NCBI GenBank assembly: GCA_964557285.1
Contig: CAZKZS010000056.1
Coordinates: 1 to 19,717 of the forward strand
Direction: 5' to 3'
Length of the DNA: 19,717 nt
From: SB15 sp964557285
GTDB taxonomy: Bacteria; Chloroflexota; Anaerolineae; Aggregatilineales; J027
The notes beneath the pieces are model-generated. The model made no database searches. It saw only the letters and a program-made list of their open reading frames with translations, and was not told the DNA's origin. This document shows, piece by piece, positions 7,996 to 14,864 of this stretch. The translations under genes were made by a program, and so were the position numbers. The stretch's first letter is position 1. Every line of letters begins with the position of its first letter.

Positions 7996-8026
7996 GGAGA
8001 GGGAAATTCCCCTCTCCTCAATTTTT
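7996..8026 (+). terminator. Intercistronic hairpin between pstS and pstC (partial terminator/mRNA stabiliser)
   Basis: GGAGAGGG (7996-8003) pairs perfectly with CCCTCTCC (8010-8017) over a six-base loop, with ATTTTT shortly after. It lies in the 57-base gap between pstS and pstC, so it could attenuate transcription or protect the pstS 3' end. Confidence 0.55.
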
Positions 8027-8042
8027 GCCCGAAAGGAAAATG

Positions 8043-9023
8043 ATGGAACAGCAGCAAATAATCCGCGTACCTTATCCTGTAACTTCAGAAACACAGCCAT
8101 TGGATTTAAGTTACAAAGTGCGGCCAGGTGAATTTTTTGTCCGGCTTTTTCTCTTTTTATGCGGTTTTATCTCTATTTTTACGACGCTGGGTATTGTGTT
8201 TGTGCTGGGGGAAGAGTCGATTCTGTTATTTACAACCGAATATGCCGGCCGGGATGGATTACAACGGCTGAATGTGCTGGATTTTCTGACGGGGACAAAG
8301 TGGCAGCCGAATATCCTTGAAATTGGTATCTGGCCGCTGCTGACTGCCACGCTGGTGACTTCTTTTATTGCGATTTTTATTGCGCTGCCCCTGGGATTGG
8401 GGGCGGCCATTTATCTAAGTGAATATGCCTCCTCCCGCACCCGCAGCGTTTTAAAACCTGTGCTGGAAGTGCTGGCGGGCATCCCGACGGTGGTTTACGG
8501 ATATTTTGCCTTAACGTTTGTGACGCCTCTACTGCAAAGCCTGTTAGGGAAAAATACCATTGGGGTTTATAACATGCTGTCGGCGGGGATTGTTATGGGG
8601 GTGATGATTATTCCTCTGGTTGCTTCCCTCAGCGAAGATGCCCTGAGTGCCGTTCCCCGCGCCCTGCGAGAAGCGGCTTATGGGTTGGGGTCAACCCGCT
8701 TTGAGATGACTACCCGCGTCGTGCTGCCTGCCGCGACCTCTGGCATTGTAGCCGCGCTGATTCTGGCAATTTCGCGGGCAGTGGGTGAAACCATGATTGT
8801 CGCTATTGCGTCCGGCGCGGGCCCCAATTTTACCGCCAATCCGACCAAAGCCGCCGAAACCATGACGGGATACATTGCCCGTATCAGCACAGGAGATTTG
8901 TCGTATAACACGCTGGATTACAACAGCATTTTTGCGATTGGGCTGACCCTGTTTTTTATTACGCTTATCCTGAATATGATTAGCCGGCTGATTGTGAATC
9001 GTTTCCGTGAGGCTTACGATTAG
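8043..9023 (+). CDS. pstC: Phosphate ABC transporter permease PstC
   Basis: Integral membrane permease subunit, 326 residues, that pairs with PstA to form the phosphate channel. Hydrophobic segments lie near 33-56, 97-125, 140-165, 178-196, 232-258 and the C terminus, about six helices. The EAA coupling loop that contacts PstB is clear (REAAYGLGSTRFEM, 209-222), followed by VVLPAATSGI and ISRAVGET. The segment between helix 1 and helix 2 carries LDFLTGTKWQP, typical of PstC. Start is set at the second of two adjacent ATGs (8043) because AAGGA (8033-8037) is then five bases away; 8040 is the alternative. Two bases separate it from pstA. Confidence 0.93.
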   Translation: MEQQQIIRVPYPVTSETQPLDLSYKVRPGEFFVRLFLFLCGFISIFTTLGIVFVLGEESILLFTTEYAGRDGLQRLNVLDFLTGTKWQPNILEIGIWPLLTATLVTSFIAIFIALPLGLGAAIYLSEYASSRTRSVLKPVLEVLAGIPTVVYGYFALTFVTPLLQSLLGKNTIGVYNMLSAGIVMGVMIIPLVASLSEDALSAVPRALREAAYGLGSTRFEMTTRVVLPAATSGIVAALILAISRAVGETMIVAIASGAGPNFTANPTKAAETMTGYIARISTGDLSYNTLDYNSIFAIGLTLFFITLILNMISRLIVNRFREAYD

Positions 9024-9025
9024 GC

Positions 9026-10399
9026 ATGAACTTACAAAACGAACAGGTTTTTAAAAGGCATTTGCAAAAACGCCAGAGGATTGCGCGGGTCTGGAATTTC
9101 ATTTTCCTGCTGACCATCGGCGTCGGGATGCTGGCGCTGGTATTGTTGTTTTACAATATTATCCGCCAGACCGTGACCCTGATTGCGGTTGAAAATACTG
9201 TTGAGCCGCAAACGCTGGCAGATCGCCCTCTGGATGAGCTTTCTGAACAGGAACTTGCTGCCATCCTGAGCGAAAATATCAGCGAAAACCGCATGAAAGT
9301 GCTGATCTTAAAAGATGTAGTAGGGGCTGAGCAGCAGGATTGGGCGGCACTGAATCAGCAGCCGCTAAAACAGGTGCTGGACTCGGATTTATATCCCGAC
9401 GAACTGGCCGACCTGCCTTTTAAAGACCTGGAACTGGCACAGATTGTTTCCATTCTTCAGAACGGCCTTTCCAGAGAGGGATTGCAGCGTACAGTGGTGG
9501 ATGAAGTGGTTCAGCCTGTCGTGGTCGATAGCTGGACGTTGAATGAAGCGCTGCTCAACCGGAATGAAATTGAACGCCAAAACGCGGAAAAACATCCCAA
9601 TGCCGAAATTTCCTGGAAGGTCTGGCTGAATTTTGACTTTCTGACCACGCCGATGCACAGCCGACCGGAACTTTCCGGCCTCCGCACGGCCGTGATGGGG
9701 TCGCTGTGGATGATGCTGGTGACAGTGACATTTGCTTTCCCGATTGGGATTGGGACGGCCCTGTATTTGGAAGAATATGCGGCTGATAACTGGTTCAACC
9801 GTTTGATTCGACTTAATATTAGCAATCTGGCAGGTGTGCCTTCCATTATTTATGGGATTCTGGGGCTGGCGGTGTTTGTCCGGTTTCTGGATGAAGTGAC
9901 CAGTGGGAGAATCTTCGGACTGGTGGACAATGAAGCTACCGTTAGCGGACGCACCATCCTATCCGCCGGACTGACAATGGGGCTGCTCATCCTGCCCATT
10001 ATTATCATTAGCGCTCAGGAAGCCATCAAAGCCGTACCCCCTTCGCTAAAGGAAGCGGCGTATGGCATGGGCGCAACCAAATTGCAGATGATTCGCACCG
10101 TCATCCTGCCCAACGCACTGCCTGGCATTTTAACCGGAACGATTCTAGCGATTTCGCGGGCATTTGGAGAAACTGCGCCGCTGGTGGTGGTGGGTTCGAT
10201 TACCCGTATCACGGTTGACCCACAGGGGCCCTTCTCCCGTTTTACGGCTATTCCCATTCAAATTTATACATGGACCTCTCAGCCTCAGGATGAATTCCGC
10301 AGTATTGCCGCCGCCGCTATTCTTGTCCTGCTGGTGATTCTGCTCTCGTTTAATGCAACCGCAATCTTTTTGCGTAACCGCTTCAGTAAAAGGTGGTGA
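9026..10399 (+). CDS. pstA: Phosphate ABC transporter permease PstA with long extracytoplasmic insertion
   Basis: Second Pst permease. At 457 residues it is well above the roughly 280-300 usual for PstA. A first transmembrane helix (about 24-46) is followed by a hydrophilic stretch of about 150 residues (50-205) absent from classical PstA, and then the canonical core starting at FLTTPMHSRPELSGLRTAVMG. The core has helices near 222-246, 265-288, 311-332, 363-385 and 428-449, and the EAA loop KEAAYGMGATKLQM (342-355) followed by LPNALPGILTG and ISRAFGET. The insertion contains an internal duplication (64-106 and 127-170). By topology it should face outside the membrane, where PstS docks. The frame is uninterrupted and flanked by normal neighbours, so it is not a fusion artefact. 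It starts two bases after pstC. Confidence 0.92.
   Translation: MNLQNEQVFKRHLQKRQRIARVWNFIFLLTIGVGMLALVLLFYNIIRQTVTLIAVENTVEPQTLADRPLDELSEQELAAILSENISENRMKVLILKDVVGAEQQDWAALNQQPLKQVLDSDLYPDELADLPFKDLELAQIVSILQNGLSREGLQRTVVDEVVQPVVVDSWTLNEALLNRNEIERQNAEKHPNAEISWKVWLNFDFLTTPMHSRPELSGLRTAVMGSLWMMLVTVTFAFPIGIGTALYLEEYAADNWFNRLIRLNISNLAGVPSIIYGILGLAVFVRFLDEVTSGRIFGLVDNEATVSGRTILSAGLTMGLLILPIIIISAQEAIKAVPPSLKEAAYGMGATKLQMIRTVILPNALPGILTGTILAISRAFGETAPLVVVGSITRITVDPQGPFSRFTAIPIQIYTWTSQPQDEFRSIAAAAILVLLVILLSFNATAIFLRNRFSKRW
9215..9535 (+). repeat. Internal duplication within pstA (two ~43-codon units)
   Basis: Encoded units at residues 64-106 and 127-170 align end to end: both begin LAD-x-P, continue with an acidic helix containing ELxxIL or IVSIL, a second helix, a VVD/DVV segment and end DxW (DW or DSW). 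Spaced by 20 residues. The similarity is at protein level only, so the duplication is old. Confidence 0.6.
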
Positions 10400-10402
10400 G
10401 TG

Positions 10403-11194
10403 ATGACCCTCAAAAATGGAAGATTTCCTGTCGCTATTGAGCTTAAACATCTGCATGTGTATTACGGCAGCTTTCTAGCGGTGCGAGATGTTAATATGCA
10501 AATCGCGCAGCGTAAAATTACCGCGCTGATTGGCCCTTCCGGTTGTGGCAAAAGTACCGTGCTGCGGGCTTTGAATCGGATGAATGACCTGGTAGCCAGC
10601 GCCCGGGTAGAAGGCGAAGTGCTTTTCCGGGACCAGAATCTTTACAGCCCCTATGTTGATCCGGTGGAGGTACGCCGGCGGATAGGAATGGTGTTCCAGA
10701 AGCCGAATCCTTTCCCTAAATCCATTTTTGAAAATGTGGCTTACGGCCCGCGTCTGCTGGGGGTTCGCAACCGTGACCAGCTTCAGGAGATTGTGGAACG
10801 CAGTTTAAAAAGTGCGGCCCTGTGGAATGAGGTTAAAAATGACCTCAAAAAATCGGGCTTAGCGCTATCGGGGGGGCAGCAGCAGCGTTTATGTATTGCG
10901 CGGGCGCTGGCAGTTGAGCCGGAAATTATCCTGATGGATGAACCCTGTTCCGCGCTTGACCCGATTGCCACGCTGCGGATTGAAGAACTGATGCGCGAAT
11001 TGGCTCAGGCGTATACGATTGTGATTGTTACCCATAACATGCAGCAGGCCGCCCGCGCCTCCGATTACACCGCCTTCATGATGGTGCGCGAGGACCGGGC
11101 GGGGGAACTGGTCGAATTTGACCGCACTGATAACATTTTTAACCGCCCTGCCGATTCCCGTACTGAGGATTATATTGCGGGGCGCTTTGGATAA
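10403..11194 (+). CDS. pstB: Phosphate ABC transporter ATP-binding protein
   Basis: ATPase subunit of the Pst importer, 263 residues. Walker A GPSGCGKST (44-52, with the cysteine common in PstB), the PstB-type segment LRALNRMNDL, Q-loop MVFQKPNPFP (97-106), signature LSGGQ (155-159), Walker B D179/E180 in LMDEPCSALDP and switch H211. The ending GRFG is also usual for PstB. ATG 10403 is preferred over GTG 10400 for spacing to AAAAGG (10388-10393). It begins three bases after the pstA stop. The usual downstream phoU is absent; instead a repeat-rich terminator region and the convergent acnA follow, so any PhoU must be encoded elsewhere. Confidence 0.95.
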   Translation: MTLKNGRFPVAIELKHLHVYYGSFLAVRDVNMQIAQRKITALIGPSGCGKSTVLRALNRMNDLVASARVEGEVLFRDQNLYSPYVDPVEVRRRIGMVFQKPNPFPKSIFENVAYGPRLLGVRNRDQLQEIVERSLKSAALWNEVKNDLKKSGLALSGGQQQRLCIARALAVEPEIILMDEPCSALDPIATLRIEELMRELAQAYTIVIVTHNMQQAARASDYTAFMMVREDRAGELVEFDRTDNIFNRPADSRTEDYIAGRFG

Positions 11195-11208
11195 AAAAAT
11201 GAGTGTGC

Positions 11209-11325
11209 GTAGGGGCGGGGACGATTCCGCCCTTTTTCTCCTCACCCCAAACCCCTCTCCGAAAATCGGAGAGGGGCTTACGCGGGCAGGCATCGCTCAC
11301 TGCGTTCGCTTGTTCCTGCCCCTAC
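11209..11325 (+). repeat. Intergenic inverted-repeat element (MITE- or REP-like) between pstB and acnA
   Basis: The 138-base gap between the convergent genes is bounded by GTAGGGGC (11209-11216) and its exact complement GCCCCTAC (11318-11325). Inside are a perfect 11-bp hairpin (11252-11276) and a second stem, GGGCAGG (11284-11290) with CCTGCCC (11315-11321), enclosing a GCG-rich segment. The nested arms look like a dispersed non-coding repeat family that here also serves as a two-way terminator. No coding potential or target duplication was recognised. Confidence 0.55.
11252..11276 (+). terminator. Strong hairpin, probable bidirectional terminator for pstB and acnA
   Basis: CCCCTCTCCGA (11252-11262) and TCGGAGAGGGG (11266-11276) form a perfect 11-bp stem with an AAA loop, 58 bases after the pstB stop and 57 bases beyond the acnA stop. 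There is no strong T-run on the + side. The arm shares CCCCTCTCC with the pstS-pstC hairpin. Confidence 0.5.
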
Positions 11326-11332
11326 AGATTTG

Positions 11333-14041
11333 TTAGGCGGGCTGGGCTTCCTGAATCAGGCGGCGCAGCACCGTTTGGAGAATCCCGCCGTTGCGGTAGT
11401 ATTCAATTTCTACGGGGGTATGCAGCCGGACGGTGGCCTGAAAGGTTTTGACGCTGCCGTCTGCACTGGTCGCTTTAACCGTGACCTGCTGCATGACCTG
11501 AATGTCATCACTCAGCCCTTCAATGTCGTACACTTCTTCTCCGGTCAGCCCCAGGGATTCATGAGTCTGGCCTTCAAGGAAGGTCATGGGAAGGACTCCC
11601 ATACCAATCAGGTTGTTGCGGTGAATACGCTCAAAACTGACGGCAAGCACCGCTTTCACGCCAAGCAGATACGTACCTTTGGCCGCCCAGTCGCGGGAAC
11701 TGCCCGTGCCATACTCTGCTCCGGCCAGAATAATGAGAGGCGTTCCCTCGTCACTATATTTCATGGCCGCGTCGTAAATCGTCATTTCTTCGTTGGTTGG
11801 CAGATAACGGGTGATGCCGCCCTCTTTCCCCCCGACGAGTTGATTTTTGAGGCGAATATTGGCAAACGTGCCGCGTGTCATGATCCGGTCATTACCACGC
11901 CGCGCCCCATAGGAATTAAAATCACGCGGGTCGACTCCCCGGTCAATCAGATATTTAGCGGCGGGGCTGTTCAGGGCAATTGAGCCGGCTGGAGAAATGT
12001 GGTCGGTGGTGATGCTGTCGCCCAGTTTTGCCAGCACCCGCGCTCCGTTGATACTGGTAATGGGGGCGGGGGTGGGCGAAAGATTCACAAAAAAGGGCGG
12101 CTCCTGCACGTAAGTGGAGTTTTCATCCCAGCGATACAAATCGCCTGCGATACCTGCAATCGCGTTCCAGGTTTCGTTGCCGTCAAACACATTGCCGTAC
12201 CGTTCGGCGAACATTTCCGGTGTGATGGAACTTTTCACGGCTTCTGCAATTTCCGCGTTGGTCGGCCAGAGGTCCTTGAGATAAACAGGCTGTCCGTCTT
12301 TGCCCATGCCAAGCGGTTCGGTGGTCAGGTCAAGGTCAACCGTTCCGGCCAGCGCGTAAGCCACCACTAACGGCGGCGAGGCCAGATAGTTCGCCCGCAC
12401 ATAGGGATTAATACGGCCTTCAAAGTTGCGGTTGCCACTCAGCACCCCCGCCGCTACGAGGTCGCCCGTCTGAATCGCCGTGACGACATTTTCAGGAAGG
12501 GGACCGCTGTTGCCAATACAGGTGGTGCAGCCGTAGCCAACCGTATGGAAGCCAATCTGATTTAAATAGGGGGTGAGTCCGGCTTTATCCAGATATTCCG
12601 TGACCACACGCGAGCCGGGCGCCAGACTGGTTTTCACATACGAAGGAACATGCAGCCCTTTTTCAACAGCTTTTTTAGCGACCAGCCCCGCGCCAAGCAT
12701 CACAGAGGGGTTCGAGGTGTTGGTACAACTGGTAATGGCTGCAATCACTACCGCGCCATGTGTAATGTTACCATCCCCTTCTACCTGAACCGTTTTTTGA
12801 ATCTGGTCTTCTTTCAGCCCAAAGCCTTTTGGCCCCACCGGAGCGCTCAGACTTTGTTCAAATTCCTTTTTCACATCTGTCAGGGAAACCCGATCCTGAG
12901 GGCGTTTGGGGCCGGCCATACTGGGGACAACGGTGCTAAGGTCAAGTTCCAGCGTATCGGTAAACACGGGGTCGGGCATTCCATCGGTGCGGAAAATGCC
13001 CTGTGCTTTGGCATAGGCTTCAACAAGCTGCACCAGCGATTCGGGGCGTGCCGTGCGGCGCAGGAAGTCGAGCGTTTCCTGGTCAATGGGGAAGAATCCC
13101 ATTGTTGCGCCATATTCAGGCGCCATGTTCGCTATGGTGGCACGGTCAGGCAGACTCATGCTGCTGAGGCCATCCCCATAAAATTCGACAAATTTATCGA
13201 CCACGCCTTTTTTGCGGAGCATCTGCACGACCATGAGGGTCAGATCAGTAGCGGTTGTGCCTTCGGGCAGTTTGCCGTAGAGCTTAAAGCCAATGACTTC
13301 TGGCGTGACCATATAATAAGGCTGCCCAAGCATGACGGCTTCGGCCTCAATACCGCCGACCCCCCAGCCGACTACCCCCAGCCCGTTAATCATCGTTGTA
13401 TGCGAGTCCGTGCCGACTATCGTATCGGGATAGGCAACACCCTCTTTCAGGAACACCCCTTTTGCCAGATATTCCAGGTTAACCTGATGCACAATTCCGG
13501 TAGCAGGTGGCACAACACGGAAATTTTCAAAGGCTTTTTGCCCCCACGCTAAAAATTCGTAGCGCTCACGATTGCGTCGAAATTCAAAATCGGCGTTAAT
13601 CTGCAACGCTTCCGGCGACGCAAAACTATCCACCTGTACCGAATGGTCAATCACCAGGTCTACCGGAATCGCAGGGTTAATCATACGGGGGTCGCCGCCC
13701 ATACGTGCCATTGCATCACGCAGCGCCGCCAGATCAACCACCGCCGGAACCCCTGTAAAATCCTGCAAAATAACACGGGCAGGTTTAAACGGAATTTCGT
13801 GACGGGCAGGGGAGGCAGCATCCCATGTCGCCAGATTGAGAACATCTTCCTGCCGGACGAAAAAGCCGTCCACGCTGCGGAGCAGGGATTCAAGCACCAC
13901 TTTGATCGAAAAGGGCAGCCGCGATGTATTGGCAAGGCCGCTTTCATCCAGCTTGCTGAGACGATAATAATTTGCCGTTAGACCACTCCCATAATGCAGG
14001 GTATCTAAGGCCCCAAAAGCATCCTGAAGTTGTTGAGCCAT
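11333..14041 (-). CDS. acnA: Aconitate hydratase (AcnA/IRP-type)
   Basis: Cytoplasmic TCA-cycle enzyme that interconverts citrate and isocitrate through a [4Fe-4S] cluster; 902 residues, normal for AcnA. The three cluster cysteines are C439 (TSCTNTSNP), C505 and C508 (GYGCTTCIGNSG). Other family blocks are GTDSHTTMINGLGV (210-223), TTDHISPAGSI (678-688) and YGTGSSRDWAAKGT (777-790) of the swivelling domain 4. The frame is open back to 14194, but the ATG at 14041 is preferred: it has AGGA just upstream, gives the normal N terminus, and avoids overlapping rsmI. It is the only minus-strand gene, convergent with pstB and divergent from rsmI, with its own TTGAGC-17-TACAAT promoter. Family members can also bind RNA when the cluster is lost; nothing here tests that. 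Confidence 0.96.
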   Translation of the reverse strand: MAQQLQDAFGALDTLHYGSGLTANYYRLSKLDESGLANTSRLPFSIKVVLESLLRSVDGFFVRQEDVLNLATWDAASPARHEIPFKPARVILQDFTGVPAVVDLAALRDAMARMGGDPRMINPAIPVDLVIDHSVQVDSFASPEALQINADFEFRRNRERYEFLAWGQKAFENFRVVPPATGIVHQVNLEYLAKGVFLKEGVAYPDTIVGTDSHTTMINGLGVVGWGVGGIEAEAVMLGQPYYMVTPEVIGFKLYGKLPEGTTATDLTLMVVQMLRKKGVVDKFVEFYGDGLSSMSLPDRATIANMAPEYGATMGFFPIDQETLDFLRRTARPESLVQLVEAYAKAQGIFRTDGMPDPVFTDTLELDLSTVVPSMAGPKRPQDRVSLTDVKKEFEQSLSAPVGPKGFGLKEDQIQKTVQVEGDGNITHGAVVIAAITSCTNTSNPSVMLGAGLVAKKAVEKGLHVPSYVKTSLAPGSRVVTEYLDKAGLTPYLNQIGFHTVGYGCTTCIGNSGPLPENVVTAIQTGDLVAAGVLSGNRNFEGRINPYVRANYLASPPLVVAYALAGTVDLDLTTEPLGMGKDGQPVYLKDLWPTNAEIAEAVKSSITPEMFAERYGNVFDGNETWNAIAGIAGDLYRWDENSTYVQEPPFFVNLSPTPAPITSINGARVLAKLGDSITTDHISPAGSIALNSPAAKYLIDRGVDPRDFNSYGARRGNDRIMTRGTFANIRLKNQLVGGKEGGITRYLPTNEEMTIYDAAMKYSDEGTPLIILAGAEYGTGSSRDWAAKGTYLLGVKAVLAVSFERIHRNNLIGMGVLPMTFLEGQTHESLGLTGEEVYDIEGLSDDIQVMQQVTVKATSADGSVKTFQATVRLHTPVEIEYYRNGGILQTVLRRLIQEAQPA

Positions 14042-14081
14042 CAGTATTCCTAACTTTGAATCAAATTGGGTTTGGGCTTCC

Positions 14082-14110
14082 ATTGTACCGCACTTAAAAA
14101 TCCTGCTCAA
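14082..14110 (-). promoter_or_regulatory. acnA promoter
   Basis: On the minus strand, TTGAGC (14110-14105) and TACAAT (14087-14082) are 17 bases apart, matching four of six and five of six consensus positions. It lies about 40 bases before the acnA ATG. Confidence 0.55.
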
Positions 14111-14119
14111 TCCGACCTC

Positions 14120-14128
14120 TGGTATAAT
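14120..14128 (+). promoter_or_regulatory. Extended -10 promoter of the rsmI-tgt-RMT-rsmE operon
   Basis: TGGTATAAT is a perfect extended -10 (TGn plus TATAAT) 22 bases before the rsmI ATG; no good -35 lies 17 bases upstream, as expected for this class. Its upstream part overlaps the -35 of the divergent acnA promoter (14105-14110), so the two may compete. Confidence 0.6.
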
Positions 14129-14150
14129 TGGCGCTGTTGGAGTGAAATTG

Positions 14151-14864
14151 ATGCTGTATCTGGTGGCTACCCCCATAGGAAATTTAGGTGACATCAGCCT
14201 GCGGGCGCTGGAAACTTTACGGTTGGTGGATTATATAGCAAGTGAGGATACCCGTAAAACGGGTCTGCTGCTGAAGCATTTTGACATCAAAAAACCGCAG
14301 ATTTCGTTTTATGAACACAACGAAAAACGTTCCGGCCAAAAAATCATCTCGCTGCTGCAAGAAGGAAAATCAGTGGCGCTGGTAACAAATGCAGGCACGC
14401 CGGGTATTTCTGACCCCGGTTTTACGCTGGTGCGGCAGGTGATTGATGAAGGTTTAAAAATGACTATGATTCCGGGGGCGGCGGCGCTGGTGATGGCGGT
14501 CGTGCTATCTGGCCTGCCAACCCATGCGTTCACCTTTCGCGGGTTTCCGCCGCGTAAATCCGGCCCCCGCCGCCGATTTCTGGAAGTGGACAGGGACTCG
14601 CCGCATACCCTAATTTTTTACGAAAGCCCGCACCGGATTGTCAAATTTCTGGAGGATGCGCTGGCCGTGTATGGGGATAGACAGGCGATGCTGGCAAATG
14701 ATTTAACCAAGATGTTTGAAACTTTGCAGCGCGGCAGCCTTTCCGCCCTGATTGAGTATGCCAGTCAAGCCGACCTGCGGGGTGAGTACGTGGTGGTGAT
14801 TGCGGGCGCGGATTCTAAAAAACTGCCAGATGATGACCAAAACGATGACGATGAAGCCGCTTAA
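14151..14864 (+). CDS. rsmI: 16S rRNA (cytidine1402-2'-O)-methyltransferase RsmI, short form
   Basis: SAM-dependent tetrapyrrole-methylase-fold enzyme that 2'-O-methylates C1402 in the decoding region of 16S rRNA. Family motifs are all present: ATPIGNLGD (6-14), SEDTR (31-35), ISFYEHNE (51-58), VTNAGTPGISDPG (78-90), IPGAAA (107-112), GFPPRKSGPR (131-140) and FYESPHR (156-162). The protein is 237 residues, shorter than the ~286 of E. coli RsmI, because the C-terminal extra domain is replaced by an acidic tail rich in Asp (226-235). ATG 14151 is preferred over GTG 14142 because GGAG (14139-14142) is at the right distance. First gene of an RNA-modification operon; its end overlaps tgt by about 30 bases. 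Confidence 0.93.
   Translation: MLYLVATPIGNLGDISLRALETLRLVDYIASEDTRKTGLLLKHFDIKKPQISFYEHNEKRSGQKIISLLQEGKSVALVTNAGTPGISDPGFTLVRQVIDEGLKMTMIPGAAALVMAVVLSGLPTHAFTFRGFPPRKSGPRRRFLEVDRDSPHTLIFYESPHRIVKFLEDALAVYGDRQAMLANDLTKMFETLQRGSLSALIEYASQADLRGEYVVVIAGADSKKLPDDDQNDDDEAA

Noticed and set aside
11330..11983. 217-codon open frame on the + strand downstream of pstB
   Set aside because: Antisense to the 3' part of acnA; no family motifs and no ribosome site.
12650..13552. 300-codon open frame on the + strand
   Set aside because: It lies wholly antisense to acnA, whose minus-strand product has all aconitase motifs; the + strand product shows no recognisable domain and its composition (many Cys, His, Phe) is typical of a shadow frame.
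14042..14194. 51-residue N-terminal extension of aconitase
   Set aside because: The frame is open, but the extension overlaps rsmI, crosses both predicted promoters and lacks conservation-like sequence; ATG 14041 with AGGA is the better start.
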